From: Scatosoma sp045658805
GTDB taxonomy: Bacteria > Bacillota > Clostridia > Christensenellales > Borkfalkiaceae
Assembly (NCBI GenBank): GCA_045658805.1
Contig: JAZOVQ010000084.1
Location: 1-5,663, forward strand
DNA: 5,663 nucleotides
Direction of reading: 5' to 3'
Below the pieces are notes generated by a model. That model was not told where the DNA came from. It searched no databases and saw nothing but the letters and a program-made list of their open reading frames with translations. Both the position numbers and the translations under genes were made by a program. Positions 1-5,663 of this stretch are shown here, piece after piece (position 1 is the first letter of the stretch; every line of letters starts with the position of its first letter).

Positions 1-194
1 GGACGAACCGCTAAATAATCTTCTACAACGGCAATTTGTCCGTCCAAATGGAAATAGCGGAATTTTTCATCCTTTTCCATCGCGTCAATCAACGCATCAA
101 AAAATTTGACCAAACGGTAATTATGCTTTGCATGGCTCAAATACCATTCTCTGTCCCAATGCGTATGCGAATCAATGCACAATTCTTTTTTCAT
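1..194 (-). CDS. Glycoside hydrolase family 38 (alpha-mannosidase type), N-terminal fragment
   Basis: This is the first 64 codons of a gene that leaves the window at the left edge. The protein opens MKKELCIDSHTHWDREWY, the hallmark N-terminus of bacterial GH38 enzymes (alpha-mannosidases, including mannosylglycerate hydrolases of the MngB type). By analogy with characterised GH38 enzymes, His12 and Asp14 of the H-W-D core should be two of the ligands of the catalytic zinc. The later stretch FRYFHLDGQ (residues 45-53) followed by VVEDYL also matches the family, where it forms part of the N-terminal barrel. The start at 194 is chosen because it places the HTHWD motif near the N-terminus as usual, and because an AAGGTAGG ribosome binding site lies six bases upstream (201-208). 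There is no signal peptide, so the enzyme is probably cytoplasmic and acts on imported mannosides. It is divergent from the AraC regulator at 384. The exact substrate cannot be told from this fragment. Confidence 0.93.
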   Translation of the reverse strand, partial: MKKELCIDSHTHWDREWYLSHAKHNYRLVKFFDALIDAMEKDEKFRYFHLDGQIAVVEDYLAVR

Positions 195-252
195 TTTTTG
201 CCTACCTTATCTTTTTGTTTCTATACATTCGGCTACACCATGCCGCTATTTT

Positions 253-281
253 ATTATAACATATAATAAAAGGGATTTCTA
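253..281 (-). promoter_or_regulatory. Sigma-A promoter of the GH38 gene with extended -10
   Basis: Reading the minus strand, a perfect TATAAT -10 box (258-253) is preceded by TG plus one base, an extended -10. It is separated by 17 bp from a weak -35, TAGAAA (281-276), with four of six consensus matches. Transcription would start near 246, giving a leader of about 50 nt before the GH38 start at 194. A strong -10 with a weak -35 is typical of promoters that need an activator. The region is very AT-rich, so chance boxes are a risk. Confidence 0.6.
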
Positions 282-314
282 CTCATTATTTTTATAATAC
301 TCCTCATTTTTTTG
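282..314. promoter_or_regulatory. Candidate AraC-type operator: direct repeat with 21-bp period
   Basis: CTCATT followed by a T-rich tail occurs at 282-293 and again at 303-314. The two 12-bp copies match at 10 positions and their starts are 21 bp apart, two helical turns. The proximal copy abuts the -35 box of the GH38 promoter (276-281). AraC-family activators classically bind direct half-sites about 21 bp apart, with the proximal one touching the -35. The AraC-family gene lies next door. Assigning this site to that protein is an inference, and the T-rich tails lower its information content. Confidence 0.4.
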
Positions 315-322
315 GTTTTTGC

Positions 323-351
323 TTGACTTTTTTTGCCAAATCTTTTATAAT
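323..351 (+). promoter_or_regulatory. Sigma-A promoter of the AraC-family gene
   Basis: A TTGACT -35 box (323-328, five of six consensus matches) and a perfect TATAAT -10 box (346-351) are separated by exactly 17 bp. Transcription should start near 358, leaving a short leader of about 26 nt that contains the GGGAG ribosome binding site (373-377) six bases before the ATG at 384. This is the best promoter in the window and looks constitutive. The candidate operator at 282-314 lies just upstream, so autoregulation is possible. Confidence 0.85.
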
Positions 352-383
352 GGTAACAATAGATAAACAATTGGGAGATTTTT

Positions 384-1232
384 ATGTCACTTTTATTGTA
401 TCCTTTGAAAAATTATTTCACACAAAACGGCTATTATATTTCCAAGGACAACTGGGACGAACCTGGCTATGCAATGCACTTCCACGACAGTATCGAAATC
501 ACCTTATTGGCGCAGGGTACGGGCAGCCAAATTGTCAACGGAAGTTCCTATCACATGCCCACGTATACCATGAGCATTATGTCCTTTAAAGACTGTCATA
601 AATTTGACGAATTATCGCGCGATAACCAGCTGTACAACCTCATGGTTTTACCCTCGGTTTTACCCGAAAGCGTATTGAAAAAATTGGAAGATTTATCCTC
701 GGACAAAATTTGTACACTGCCCGAAGATATTGGAAAAACCGTTATTTCTATCATGGACGCGCTTGCCTATTCGCAAAGCGCAAATCACAATTATTCCCCC
801 ACCTTTGTATCCTCGCTTTGTCAAAATTTAATTGACATTTTTCTCTATCATTACACCCGTCGTCCGTCTTCGGATAATAGGTATAACGAAAGCATTTTAC
901 AAACGGCTTTAATCTACATTAACACCCATTTTGCAAGCGCAATTACCCTCGGTGAAATTGCGGCGCACGCCAAGTGTAACGCCACCTATTTAAGCGAATT
1001 TTTCCACAAAAAAATGGATATGACAATCAAGCAATATATCAACGTTATGCGCATCAAACAAGCCAAAAGATTGTTGATTACTTCCGACAATTCGATTATG
1101 TCCATTTGCTTCGAATGCGGCTTTTCTTCCCTCGCAAGCTTCAATAGAAACTTCTTATCGGTGGAAAATATGTCCCCTTCTGCCTATCGAAAGGCATACA
1201 CCTCGAAAAATCCACCCAAAAATATGCAATAA
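384..1232 (+). CDS. AraC-family transcriptional regulator with N-terminal cupin-like sensor domain
   Basis: This is a 282-residue cytoplasmic DNA-binding regulator of the usual AraC/XylS length. Residues about 15-90 look like the cupin-type ligand-binding domain: MHFHD at 31-35, E38, then GTGSQIVNG at 45-53 and a later His72. This form is common in regulators of sugar-use genes. Residues about 168-272 form the two-helix-turn-helix AraC domain. The first HTH is around 187-208 (ITLGEIAAHAKCNATYLSEF), with the linking helix around 215-230. The second is around 236-258, including the conserved G246 and FNRNF, followed by the SPSAYRK signature at 264-270. The start at 384 is supported by GGGAG at good spacing and by the promoter at 323-351. 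The gene is divergent from the GH38 gene, which is probably its target, and convergent with the large modular gene. The inducer cannot be told from sequence. Confidence 0.97.
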   Translation: MSLLLYPLKNYFTQNGYYISKDNWDEPGYAMHFHDSIEITLLAQGTGSQIVNGSSYHMPTYTMSIMSFKDCHKFDELSRDNQLYNLMVLPSVLPESVLKKLEDLSSDKICTLPEDIGKTVISIMDALAYSQSANHNYSPTFVSSLCQNLIDIFLYHYTRRPSSDNRYNESILQTALIYINTHFASAITLGEIAAHAKCNATYLSEFFHKKMDMTIKQYINVMRIKQAKRLLITSDNSIMSICFECGFSSLASFNRNFLSVENMSPSAYRKAYTSKNPPKNMQ

Positions 1233-1235
1233 ATA

Positions 1236-1261
1236 CAAGAAAAAACCGCTTCGAAAAGCGG
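1236..1261 (-). terminator. Intrinsic terminator for the minus-strand transcript
   Basis: On the minus strand a perfect 6-bp stem (CCGCTT / AAGCGG, 1246-1261) closes a UUCG tetraloop and is followed at once by six T residues, then CTT. This is a compact strong terminator for transcripts from the large gene and the 39-residue peptide gene. Its T tract ends only a few bases from the stop codon of the AraC gene at 1230-1232. On the plus strand the hairpin has no T tract. Confidence 0.85.
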
Positions 1262-1270
1262 CATAATGAT

Positions 1271-1310
1271 AAAACACGCGGATGAGCAGTTGCCCATTCG
1301 CGTGTTTTTT
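1271..1310 (+). terminator. Intrinsic terminator of the AraC-family gene
   Basis: A 10-bp stem (AAAACACGCG at 1271-1280 with CGCGTGTTTT at 1299-1308) extends inward by GATG/CATT with one G-U pair, giving a 14-bp stem around a 10-nt loop (1285-1294). On the plus strand the T run ends at 1310. It can also act weakly in the other direction, where only four T residues follow the G+C-rich core. It lies 38 bp after the AraC stop codon. Confidence 0.85.
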
Positions 1311-1340
1311 GTGTTGTTTAGCTTATGGATAAGCCGTTAA

Positions 1341-1460
1341 TTATTGCGGCCCGAAAATGTCGTCGCCAAGGTCGTCCTTTTCGTTGTCGGACAGCGTAAC
1401 GATATCCGCTTGTTCAAACAAAATCAACGTAATATCAAGTTCTTGATACAATTTTTTCAT
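1341..1460 (-). CDS. 39-residue acidic peptide, translationally coupled to the large modular gene; function unknown
   Basis: This short gene starts at ATG 1460 and ends at TAA 1341-1343. An AAGGAGG Shine-Dalgarno sequence (1467-1473) sits six bases before the start and shares bases with the TAA stop of the upstream gene (1472-1474), so the two are probably co-transcribed and translationally coupled. The only other nearby ATG (1465) hits a stop after two codons. The product begins MKKLYQELDITLILF, continues ADIVTLS (18-24), and ends in an acidic tail DNEKDDLGDDIFGPQ. It has ten acidic and three basic residues and no cysteine. It is too short and too acidic after the hydrophobic patch (10-15) to be a signal peptide or a clear membrane segment. 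It resembles, from memory, short MKK-x-Y peptides with a D-[IV]-[IV]-T-x-S motif and acidic tail that recur in Clostridia; that resemblance is unverified. It could be a precursor-like peptide, a chaperone-like partner or a surface-associated peptide. Confidence 0.8.
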   Translation of the reverse strand: MKKLYQELDITLILFEQADIVTLSDNEKDDLGDDIFGPQ

Positions 1461-1466
1461 ACCATA

Positions 1467-1473
1467 CCTCCTT
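1467..1473 (-). promoter_or_regulatory. Ribosome binding site of the 39-residue peptide gene
   Basis: AAGGAGG on the minus strand is a full match to the anti-Shine-Dalgarno core. It overlaps the stop codon of the large gene by two bases and lies six bases before the peptide's ATG. This site is the main evidence that the short gene is real and is translated with or right after the large gene. Confidence 0.85.
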
Positions 1474-4400
1474 AATTTACCTTGGAAGGCAATACCATAA
1501 CGCCTTCACCCGACTCCAACGTAATGCTAACCTTTTGGCTGGTTACGCTCATCGTTTCCGCAACGCCTTTGCGATATACAACCACTTCCGTAATGTTCTT
1601 ATTAAACGTCAAGGTAAGCGTTTGCTGTCTGCTCGTAGTTGTTTTATTGCCGCCGTTATAATTACAGATAACGTACCCTTCGTTGCCGTTCATATCCTGC
1701 ATAACGCCCATCAAATAATCCCAATCGGTCTTATCGGTGGAAACGGACGAAAGGTGTTTGGTTTGGCTAGCCGTCAACTCATAATCGCCAATTTGGCCCT
1801 TTACCGCTTTGTACGCTTCATAATCATCGTCGGAAGTCCAATTATCCCTACCTGCGCCGAGGATAACGCCCTTCCAGTTGAAGGCGCTGTAAACGGCGCC
1901 AACTGCCGCAAGTTCCTTGTTCACGTTTGCAAATCTCGTGTAATATTCGTCACTGTCCGTAGGATTGGATTGATCATCTCCTCTCTTATTCGCATAGGAC
2001 CACCACGAAATAGAATCTACGCCGAAGGCCATTGCCGCATACGCTTGCATACGCATTTCCGCTTCCGTAGGCATTCTATTCTTATCATCGTTACCGCTTT
2101 CCGTCCAACCCGAAGATTGCAATACGATATGCGCATGCGCGTCATATTGGATAGAATAATATTTCAACATTGCCAAATCGAAGAGGAAGGTGTCGGACAA
2201 ACTGTAATCCGCATTGATAGGATAACTGTCAAGCGACAACCACTTTTCGCCGTTCACTTGCTTAAGAACCTTTTCGCAATATTCTTCCAAGTATGCCTTG
2301 TAAGCATCTTTATCCAAGGTGCTGGAGCTTCCCCAGAAGCTGTTGCTGTTCTTTTGGAACAAGCTTGCGTACGAAGGCAACAAGTTGGTCATATACGTAA
2401 CGCCCGTGCCTGCATAAACAATTTCGAAATTGCCCGCAAACGCCGCCAATTTATCCATGTTGGTCGAGCCGGAAGGTTCGTCCCAAACAAGGAAGCCGAT
2501 GAAGCCCTCACAATCGGAGAAATCAGGGAAATCTTTCACGGAATAGTCAATTGCGATATTTTCCGCACCTGCGTTGGAACCATACGCAATGGTGTACAAG
2601 CCTTGCGACCAGAAGAATTTGATAATTTGACGAGTCTTTTCGATATTGCTAGCTTCAGCAAGGTCGAGGTGATGAGCACCGTCGAGGTAAATTGCCTTAA
2701 TGCCTGCCGCCTTCAGCTGCGTCGCAATAGCTATGTTTTGGTCGTTAACGTAGTTATTGCTTTCGTCAAGCGCGGGATAATACCATGCGATAAGGTTCAA
2801 GAAGTTCATCTTCGCATACGCTTGATAATTCATAAGCGAAATGCTATCTCTTGCCGCATAGGTATCTACAACACCTTTCTTCGTTGCGCTCAATTCAGTA
2901 TATTCAGTCGTATCGTCCTGCAAGCTTTGCGCAACGTAGCGGATAGAACGAACGTTGTCGTCCTCATCAAAGTTGGTATAAATCGTTCTCGTTGTACCAT
3001 TCTCAAAGGTAAGCGTCATATAGCCGCGGCCTGCGAACAATCTTTCATAGTTGGTGGTAAACAACTTCTTCATTGCGCCGCGGTATACCAAGAAATCGCC
3101 GTCCTCTTCTTGATAGGTGCTGGGGATTTGAAGCACGGTTTCGCCTGCCACAAAGTCTTCCAAGTTAGGCGCTTCTTTGCCTTGCTCTAAATAATCGTAA
3201 GGCATAATCAACGTACCGTAAGAAACCGTTACGCCGTATTGTGTAAGAACAGCCAAATCAGCCAACTCAATTTTGCTGGTGAAACGAATACCCGAATCAT
3301 CCGCAGAGTTCGACAAACGGATTGCCGCGCCGTCTTCCAATACAAAATCCAAATCCACCGCCTCTAAGAACAAATCGGTAGTGCCAACTTCGATAACTTC
3401 ATCCACAGCATAAAGCACGCCGTCCGCCAACCAGCCCGCAAATACGTCGTACGTCTTGCCTTCAGGAAGAGAAAGCTGTACGTCATTTTTCACGTATTGT
3501 ACGTAGCTGCCATATTGCGTCGTGTACGTAATGGTTACGTAATTAGGGTCATTCAAAACGCACTGACTTCCGTTGCCTGCGTAAACACTAACGCTGTTAG
3601 TCGTGTAGGTGCTAAATGCGGGTTGACCCTCTTCACAAGGGTTAACGTCCGTCTTTTTAACGATATCGGACATTACCAATTCGCCGTCCACCGTTGCAAA
3701 AATCCAAATGTGATTGCCGTCCAACAAGTCGATTGCGCCAATCTCAATATCATAATCTCTATTGGATTCCAACGCATAGGTCTGGGGCGCATTGACGTAG
3801 TGACCTTGCAATAAACCGTTCATAAGCAAGAAACGAATACCGTTCCAAGCCTCACCGCGAAGTCGGATTTCCAAGCTGTTCGATGCCATATTGCTCGAAT
3901 TAAAGCCAAAGCTAAACTTCACCGAACCCGTCGCGTTTTCATTGCTCATCGTGTACGACAAACCACTGGCGTCATACGTACCGTTAATGGTCTTGGTTGC
4001 GCCAATACCCAAATCGTAAATGCTAACTTTGTCATAGTAAGCAAGCGATTCGTCTACAAACGAATTGATCCATTTGGTACCATTGTAGATAAGAACGCAG
4101 TTGTCGATAACGTATTCGATACCCAAGCTTGCGGCATAGAACGTACCGTCAATCGTCAATACGTCGCCCTTTTGTGCCATTCTACCCAATGCGAAATAAA
4201 CTTTTCCGCCGGGAGATTTCATGCCCCAAGTAGAAAGCGTTGCGCCGTTAAAGGTTACGCCGTTACCGCTGTCTGCGCGGAATATAAACGCGTCGTCCCA
4301 GCTGTCGACAGGACATGCATCACCGCTCAATCTTTGCAAATACAAAGCTTCCGCGTTGCTTTCATGTTCATTGGCAACCAACGCACCCAATTGATGCGCC

Positions 4401-5663
4401 GTGTACGATCTATCAATTTCCCAAACCATACCGTTCCAAATAAACGTAGCGCTGGTGAATTCGTACATAGCGTTTTCCGACGGGCAGAAATATGCACCTG
4501 AAATGGTAACCTTATCGCCAACCTTTACGCCGTCAAATCTAAGATACAAGCCTGCATTCGTACTCTTTACTTCGTAAAGGTTTGCCGATTCACCGTTGAC
4601 AAGCAAGCCGTCACCGTACATATAATCGAACATAACGTCCCAATTGGTTACGGGCAACGCTCCGCCATCTTCTCTCTTCAAATAAAGCTGATTGCTTACC
4701 GTACTTGCATCTCCGTTGGTACTGGGAGTATTCAATACCATTTTACCCAAATCGTATACGTCAGGAGAGGTTTCGTCCCAGCTTTCCCCATTGTATTGAA
4801 GGAACGCCGTACCAACGTTTACGATAATTTTAGCGTTCATTTCCTCATTGTAGAAGACACCGTCCATCGCTAAAATGTCGCCTTCGTTCAATGCTTCTCC
4901 GAAACTAATCCACAATTGACCGTCTACAACCTTAATGGTTGCGCCCGACATCGTTTCGCCGTTTAAAGTCAAGCCTTTACCGCTGCCAGCAAGGAAGGTA
5001 TAGTCATGATCCCAACTGCTAATACCCTGCAAATCCGCGCCGTCGTCCCAACGAACGTAAACAGCTTCCGCGTCACCAGACGAGAAAAGGAATTCGCCAA
5101 TTTCATATTCGTCGTAATAAACGTATTTTTCCCAACCGGAACCCGTCCAACGGAAATGGCTGTTTTCAATAATATATTTCGAAGCTTTTGCTTCGCATAC
5201 GAACGAACCGCCAATGGTGATAACGTCGCCTGCTTCCAATGCGCCAAACGTTACAAACAAGCCGTCGCCCGTACTCTTCATTTCGTTCATTGCAACAGCT
5301 TCGCCGTTTACCTTCAAGCCGCCTTCTTCCGCTACAAATGCGAAATCCCAGCTTAAAATAGGCAACGCTTGTTTATCCGCTCTTTGCAAGTAAAGCGCAT
5401 CTTTCAAGCCGCTTGCGCCGCCTACCGAGCTGTTTACGTGCAAATCCAATTTACCAATTTCGTGTATGGTATATTCAATAGCCTCATTGGATACCCAGCC
5501 CGAGCCGTTCCACTTAAAGCTACTTTCTTCAATAACGTATTTTACCTTCAAAGTGTCGTTGTAGAACGCACCGCCGATTACGATAACGTCACCCGTCGTT
5601 GCCGTCTTACCCAAACCAACGTACAGGTTGTTAGGAATTTTAATATCGTTCATCGCAATTTGC
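1472..5663 (-). CDS. Large multi-module, probably secreted protein with TIM-barrel glycosidase-like domain (5' end missing)
   Basis: The frame is open to the right edge and the gene starts outside the window. The first in-window Met (5653) is not the start: AMNDIK there matches the middle of the next repeat (AMNEMK, residues 121-126), and the frame stays open before it. Numbering from that Met gives 1393 residues. Residues 1-60 are the end of one tandem module; 61-182, 183-299, 300-416 and 417-545 are four more. Residues 546-703 look like a beta-sandwich of concanavalin/LamG style. Residues 705-770 resemble an InlB-B/Listeria-Bacteroides repeat (VFAGWLADG). Residues 771-912 are a domain of unknown function (GAAIRLS, GIRFTSKI, YGTLI). 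Residues about 936-1265 look like an (alpha/beta)8 glycosidase-type barrel: FLVWDEPS with E1059 as candidate acid/base, LSLDSYPI, IVLQSSGW, RMPTEAEMRMQ and SISWWSY at the last strand. Residues 1266-1393 form a beta-rich end domain. There is no LPXTG, SLH or dockerin at the C-terminus; a signal peptide would lie beyond the window. A role in binding and cleaving extracellular glycans is inferred. The substrate is unknown. Confidence 0.95.
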   Translation of the reverse strand, partial: QIAMNDIKIPNNLYVGLGKTATTGDVIVIGGAFYNDTLKVKYVIEESSFKWNGSGWVSNEAIEYTIHEIGKLDLHVNSSVGGASGLKDALYLQRADKQALPILSWDFAFVAEEGGLKVNGEAVAMNEMKSTGDGLFVTFGALEAGDVITIGGSFVCEAKASKYIIENSHFRWTGSGWEKYVYYDEYEIGEFLFSSGDAEAVYVRWDDGADLQGISSWDHDYTFLAGSGKGLTLNGETMSGATIKVVDGQLWISFGEALNEGDILAMDGVFYNEEMNAKIIVNVGTAFLQYNGESWDETSPDVYDLGKMVLNTPSTNGDASTVSNQLYLKREDGGALPVTNWDVMFDYMYGDGLLVNGESANLYEVKSTNAGLYLRFDGVKVGDKVTISGAYFCPSENAMYEFTSATFIWNGMVWEIDRSYTAHQLGALVANEHESNAEALYLQRLSGDACPVDSWDDAFIFRADSGNGVTFNGATLSTWGMKSPGGKVYFALGRMAQKGDVLTIDGTFYAASLGIEYVIDNCVLIYNGTKWINSFVDESLAYYDKVSIYDLGIGATKTINGTYDASGLSYTMSNENATGSVKFSFGFNSSNMASNSLEIRLRGEAWNGIRFLLMNGLLQGHYVNAPQTYALESNRDYDIEIGAIDLLDGNHIWIFATVDGELVMSDIVKKTDVNPCEEGQPAFSTYTTNSVSVYAGNGSQCVLNDPNYVTITYTTQYGSYVQYVKNDVQLSLPEGKTYDVFAGWLADGVLYAVDEVIEVGTTDLFLEAVDLDFVLEDGAAIRLSNSADDSGIRFTSKIELADLAVLTQYGVTVSYGTLIMPYDYLEQGKEAPNLEDFVAGETVLQIPSTYQEEDGDFLVYRGAMKKLFTTNYERLFAGRGYMTLTFENGTTRTIYTNFDEDDNVRSIRYVAQSLQDDTTEYTELSATKKGVVDTYAARDSISLMNYQAYAKMNFLNLIAWYYPALDESNNYVNDQNIAIATQLKAAGIKAIYLDGAHHLDLAEASNIEKTRQIIKFFWSQGLYTIAYGSNAGAENIAIDYSVKDFPDFSDCEGFIGFLVWDEPSGSTNMDKLAAFAGNFEIVYAGTGVTYMTNLLPSYASLFQKNSNSFWGSSSTLDKDAYKAYLEEYCEKVLKQVNGEKWLSLDSYPINADYSLSDTFLFDLAMLKYYSIQYDAHAHIVLQSSGWTESGNDDKNRMPTEAEMRMQAYAAMAFGVDSISWWSYANKRGDDQSNPTDSDEYYTRFANVNKELAAVGAVYSAFNWKGVILGAGRDNWTSDDDYEAYKAVKGQIGDYELTASQTKHLSSVSTDKTDWDYLMGVMQDMNGNEGYVICNYNGGNKTTTSRQQTLTLTFNKNITEVVVYRKGVAETMSVTSQKVSITLESGEGVMVLPSKVN
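4019..5663 (-). repeat. Tandem protein modules of about 117-129 residues, four complete and one partial
   Basis: The N-terminal half of the visible large protein is a tandem array. Unit ends on the minus strand are about 5663-5474 (partial), 5473-5108, 5107-4757, 4756-4406 and 4405-4019. Each unit runs in the same order: Y-x(1-3)-[IL]-G, then ALYLQR or a variant, LPV-x-SWD or a variant, G-x-G-[LV]-x-[LVF]-NG[EA], MKS, GL[FY]V-x-F, GD-[VI]-x-[TA]-[IM]-x-G-x-F, a Y-x-I-[ED]-N/E-type strand, and finally WNG-x-x-W or [WY]-[NT]-G. The short beta-strand-like segments, glycines and aromatics suggest a beta-sandwich, possibly carbohydrate-binding; this is inference. The units differ clearly at protein and DNA level, so the array is old rather than freshly duplicated. 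The third visible unit (5107-4757) is the most divergent. A cysteine sits at the matching place in two units (residues 153 and 390). I do not recognise a named family. Confidence 0.85.

Noticed and set aside
36..266. Plus-strand frame of 76 codons opposite the GH38 fragment
   Set aside because: It is antisense to the GH38 coding sequence, whose HTHWDREW motif fixes the true strand and frame. The rest covers the promoter region.
262..298. Extra TATAAT matches on the plus strand at 262-267 and 293-298
   Set aside because: The region is extremely AT-rich and neither match has a credible -35 box at 16-18 bp. The promoter at 323-351 is far better and closer to the AraC start.
323..589. Plus-strand frame overlapping the start of the AraC gene
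   Set aside because: It starts inside the -35 box of the AraC promoter and runs in another frame across the well-supported regulator, with no ribosome binding site or recognisable product.
1321..1334. Short inverted repeat GCTTAT-GG-ATAAGC just after the stop of the 39-residue peptide gene
   Set aside because: The arms are only six AT-rich bases with a two-base centre and no T tract follows. It is too weak to call a terminator, and a palindrome this size can arise by chance.
1535..3190. Long open frame of about 550 codons on the plus strand, opposite the large gene
   Set aside because: It lies wholly antisense to a gene with clear domain structure. Its product is rich in Arg, Ile, Val and His in a way typical of the reverse complement of a coding sequence. 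It has no recognisable motif, and I saw no convincing ribosome binding site.
4019..5663. Possibility that the repeated modules are a recent DNA duplication or a mobile repeat
   Set aside because: The units share motifs at protein level but show no long identical DNA stretches and vary in length, so they are old protein domain duplications.

Overview
The window looks like chromosomal DNA from a low-to-mid GC member of the Bacillota, most likely a gut Clostridia lineage (possibly Christensenellales-like). This is inferred from strong AAGGAGG-type ribosome binding sites, canonical sigma-A promoters, U-tailed intrinsic terminators and the style of the very large modular protein. It cannot be proven from 5.7 kb.

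Layout: (1) Positions 1-194, minus strand: the N-terminal end of a glycoside hydrolase family 38 alpha-mannosidase-type enzyme, running off the left edge. (2) Positions 195-383: a divergent promoter region with one clear promoter in each direction. It also holds a 21-bp-spaced direct repeat next to the -35 of the GH38 gene, the geometry expected for an AraC-type activator. (3) Positions 384-1232, plus strand: an AraC-family transcriptional regulator. (4) Positions 1233-1340: a convergent intergenic region with two intrinsic terminators in a crossed arrangement. (5) Positions 1341-1460, minus strand: a 39-residue acidic peptide gene with a near-perfect Shine-Dalgarno sequence that overlaps the stop codon of the gene before it. 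(6) Positions 1472-5663, minus strand: a very large modular protein, cut at its 5' end by the right edge. It has at least four and a half roughly 120-residue tandem modules, a beta-sandwich-like module, an InlB-B-like beta module, a domain of unknown function, a TIM-barrel glycosidase-like domain and a C-terminal beta domain.

The simplest reading is a carbohydrate-use locus. The AraC protein probably senses a sugar-related signal and controls the divergent GH38 gene. The large protein, probably secreted, would act on or bind glycans outside the cell. The 39-residue peptide is tightly coupled to the large gene and is the least explained item. No RNA genes, CRISPR arrays, insertion sequences or attachment sites were seen.
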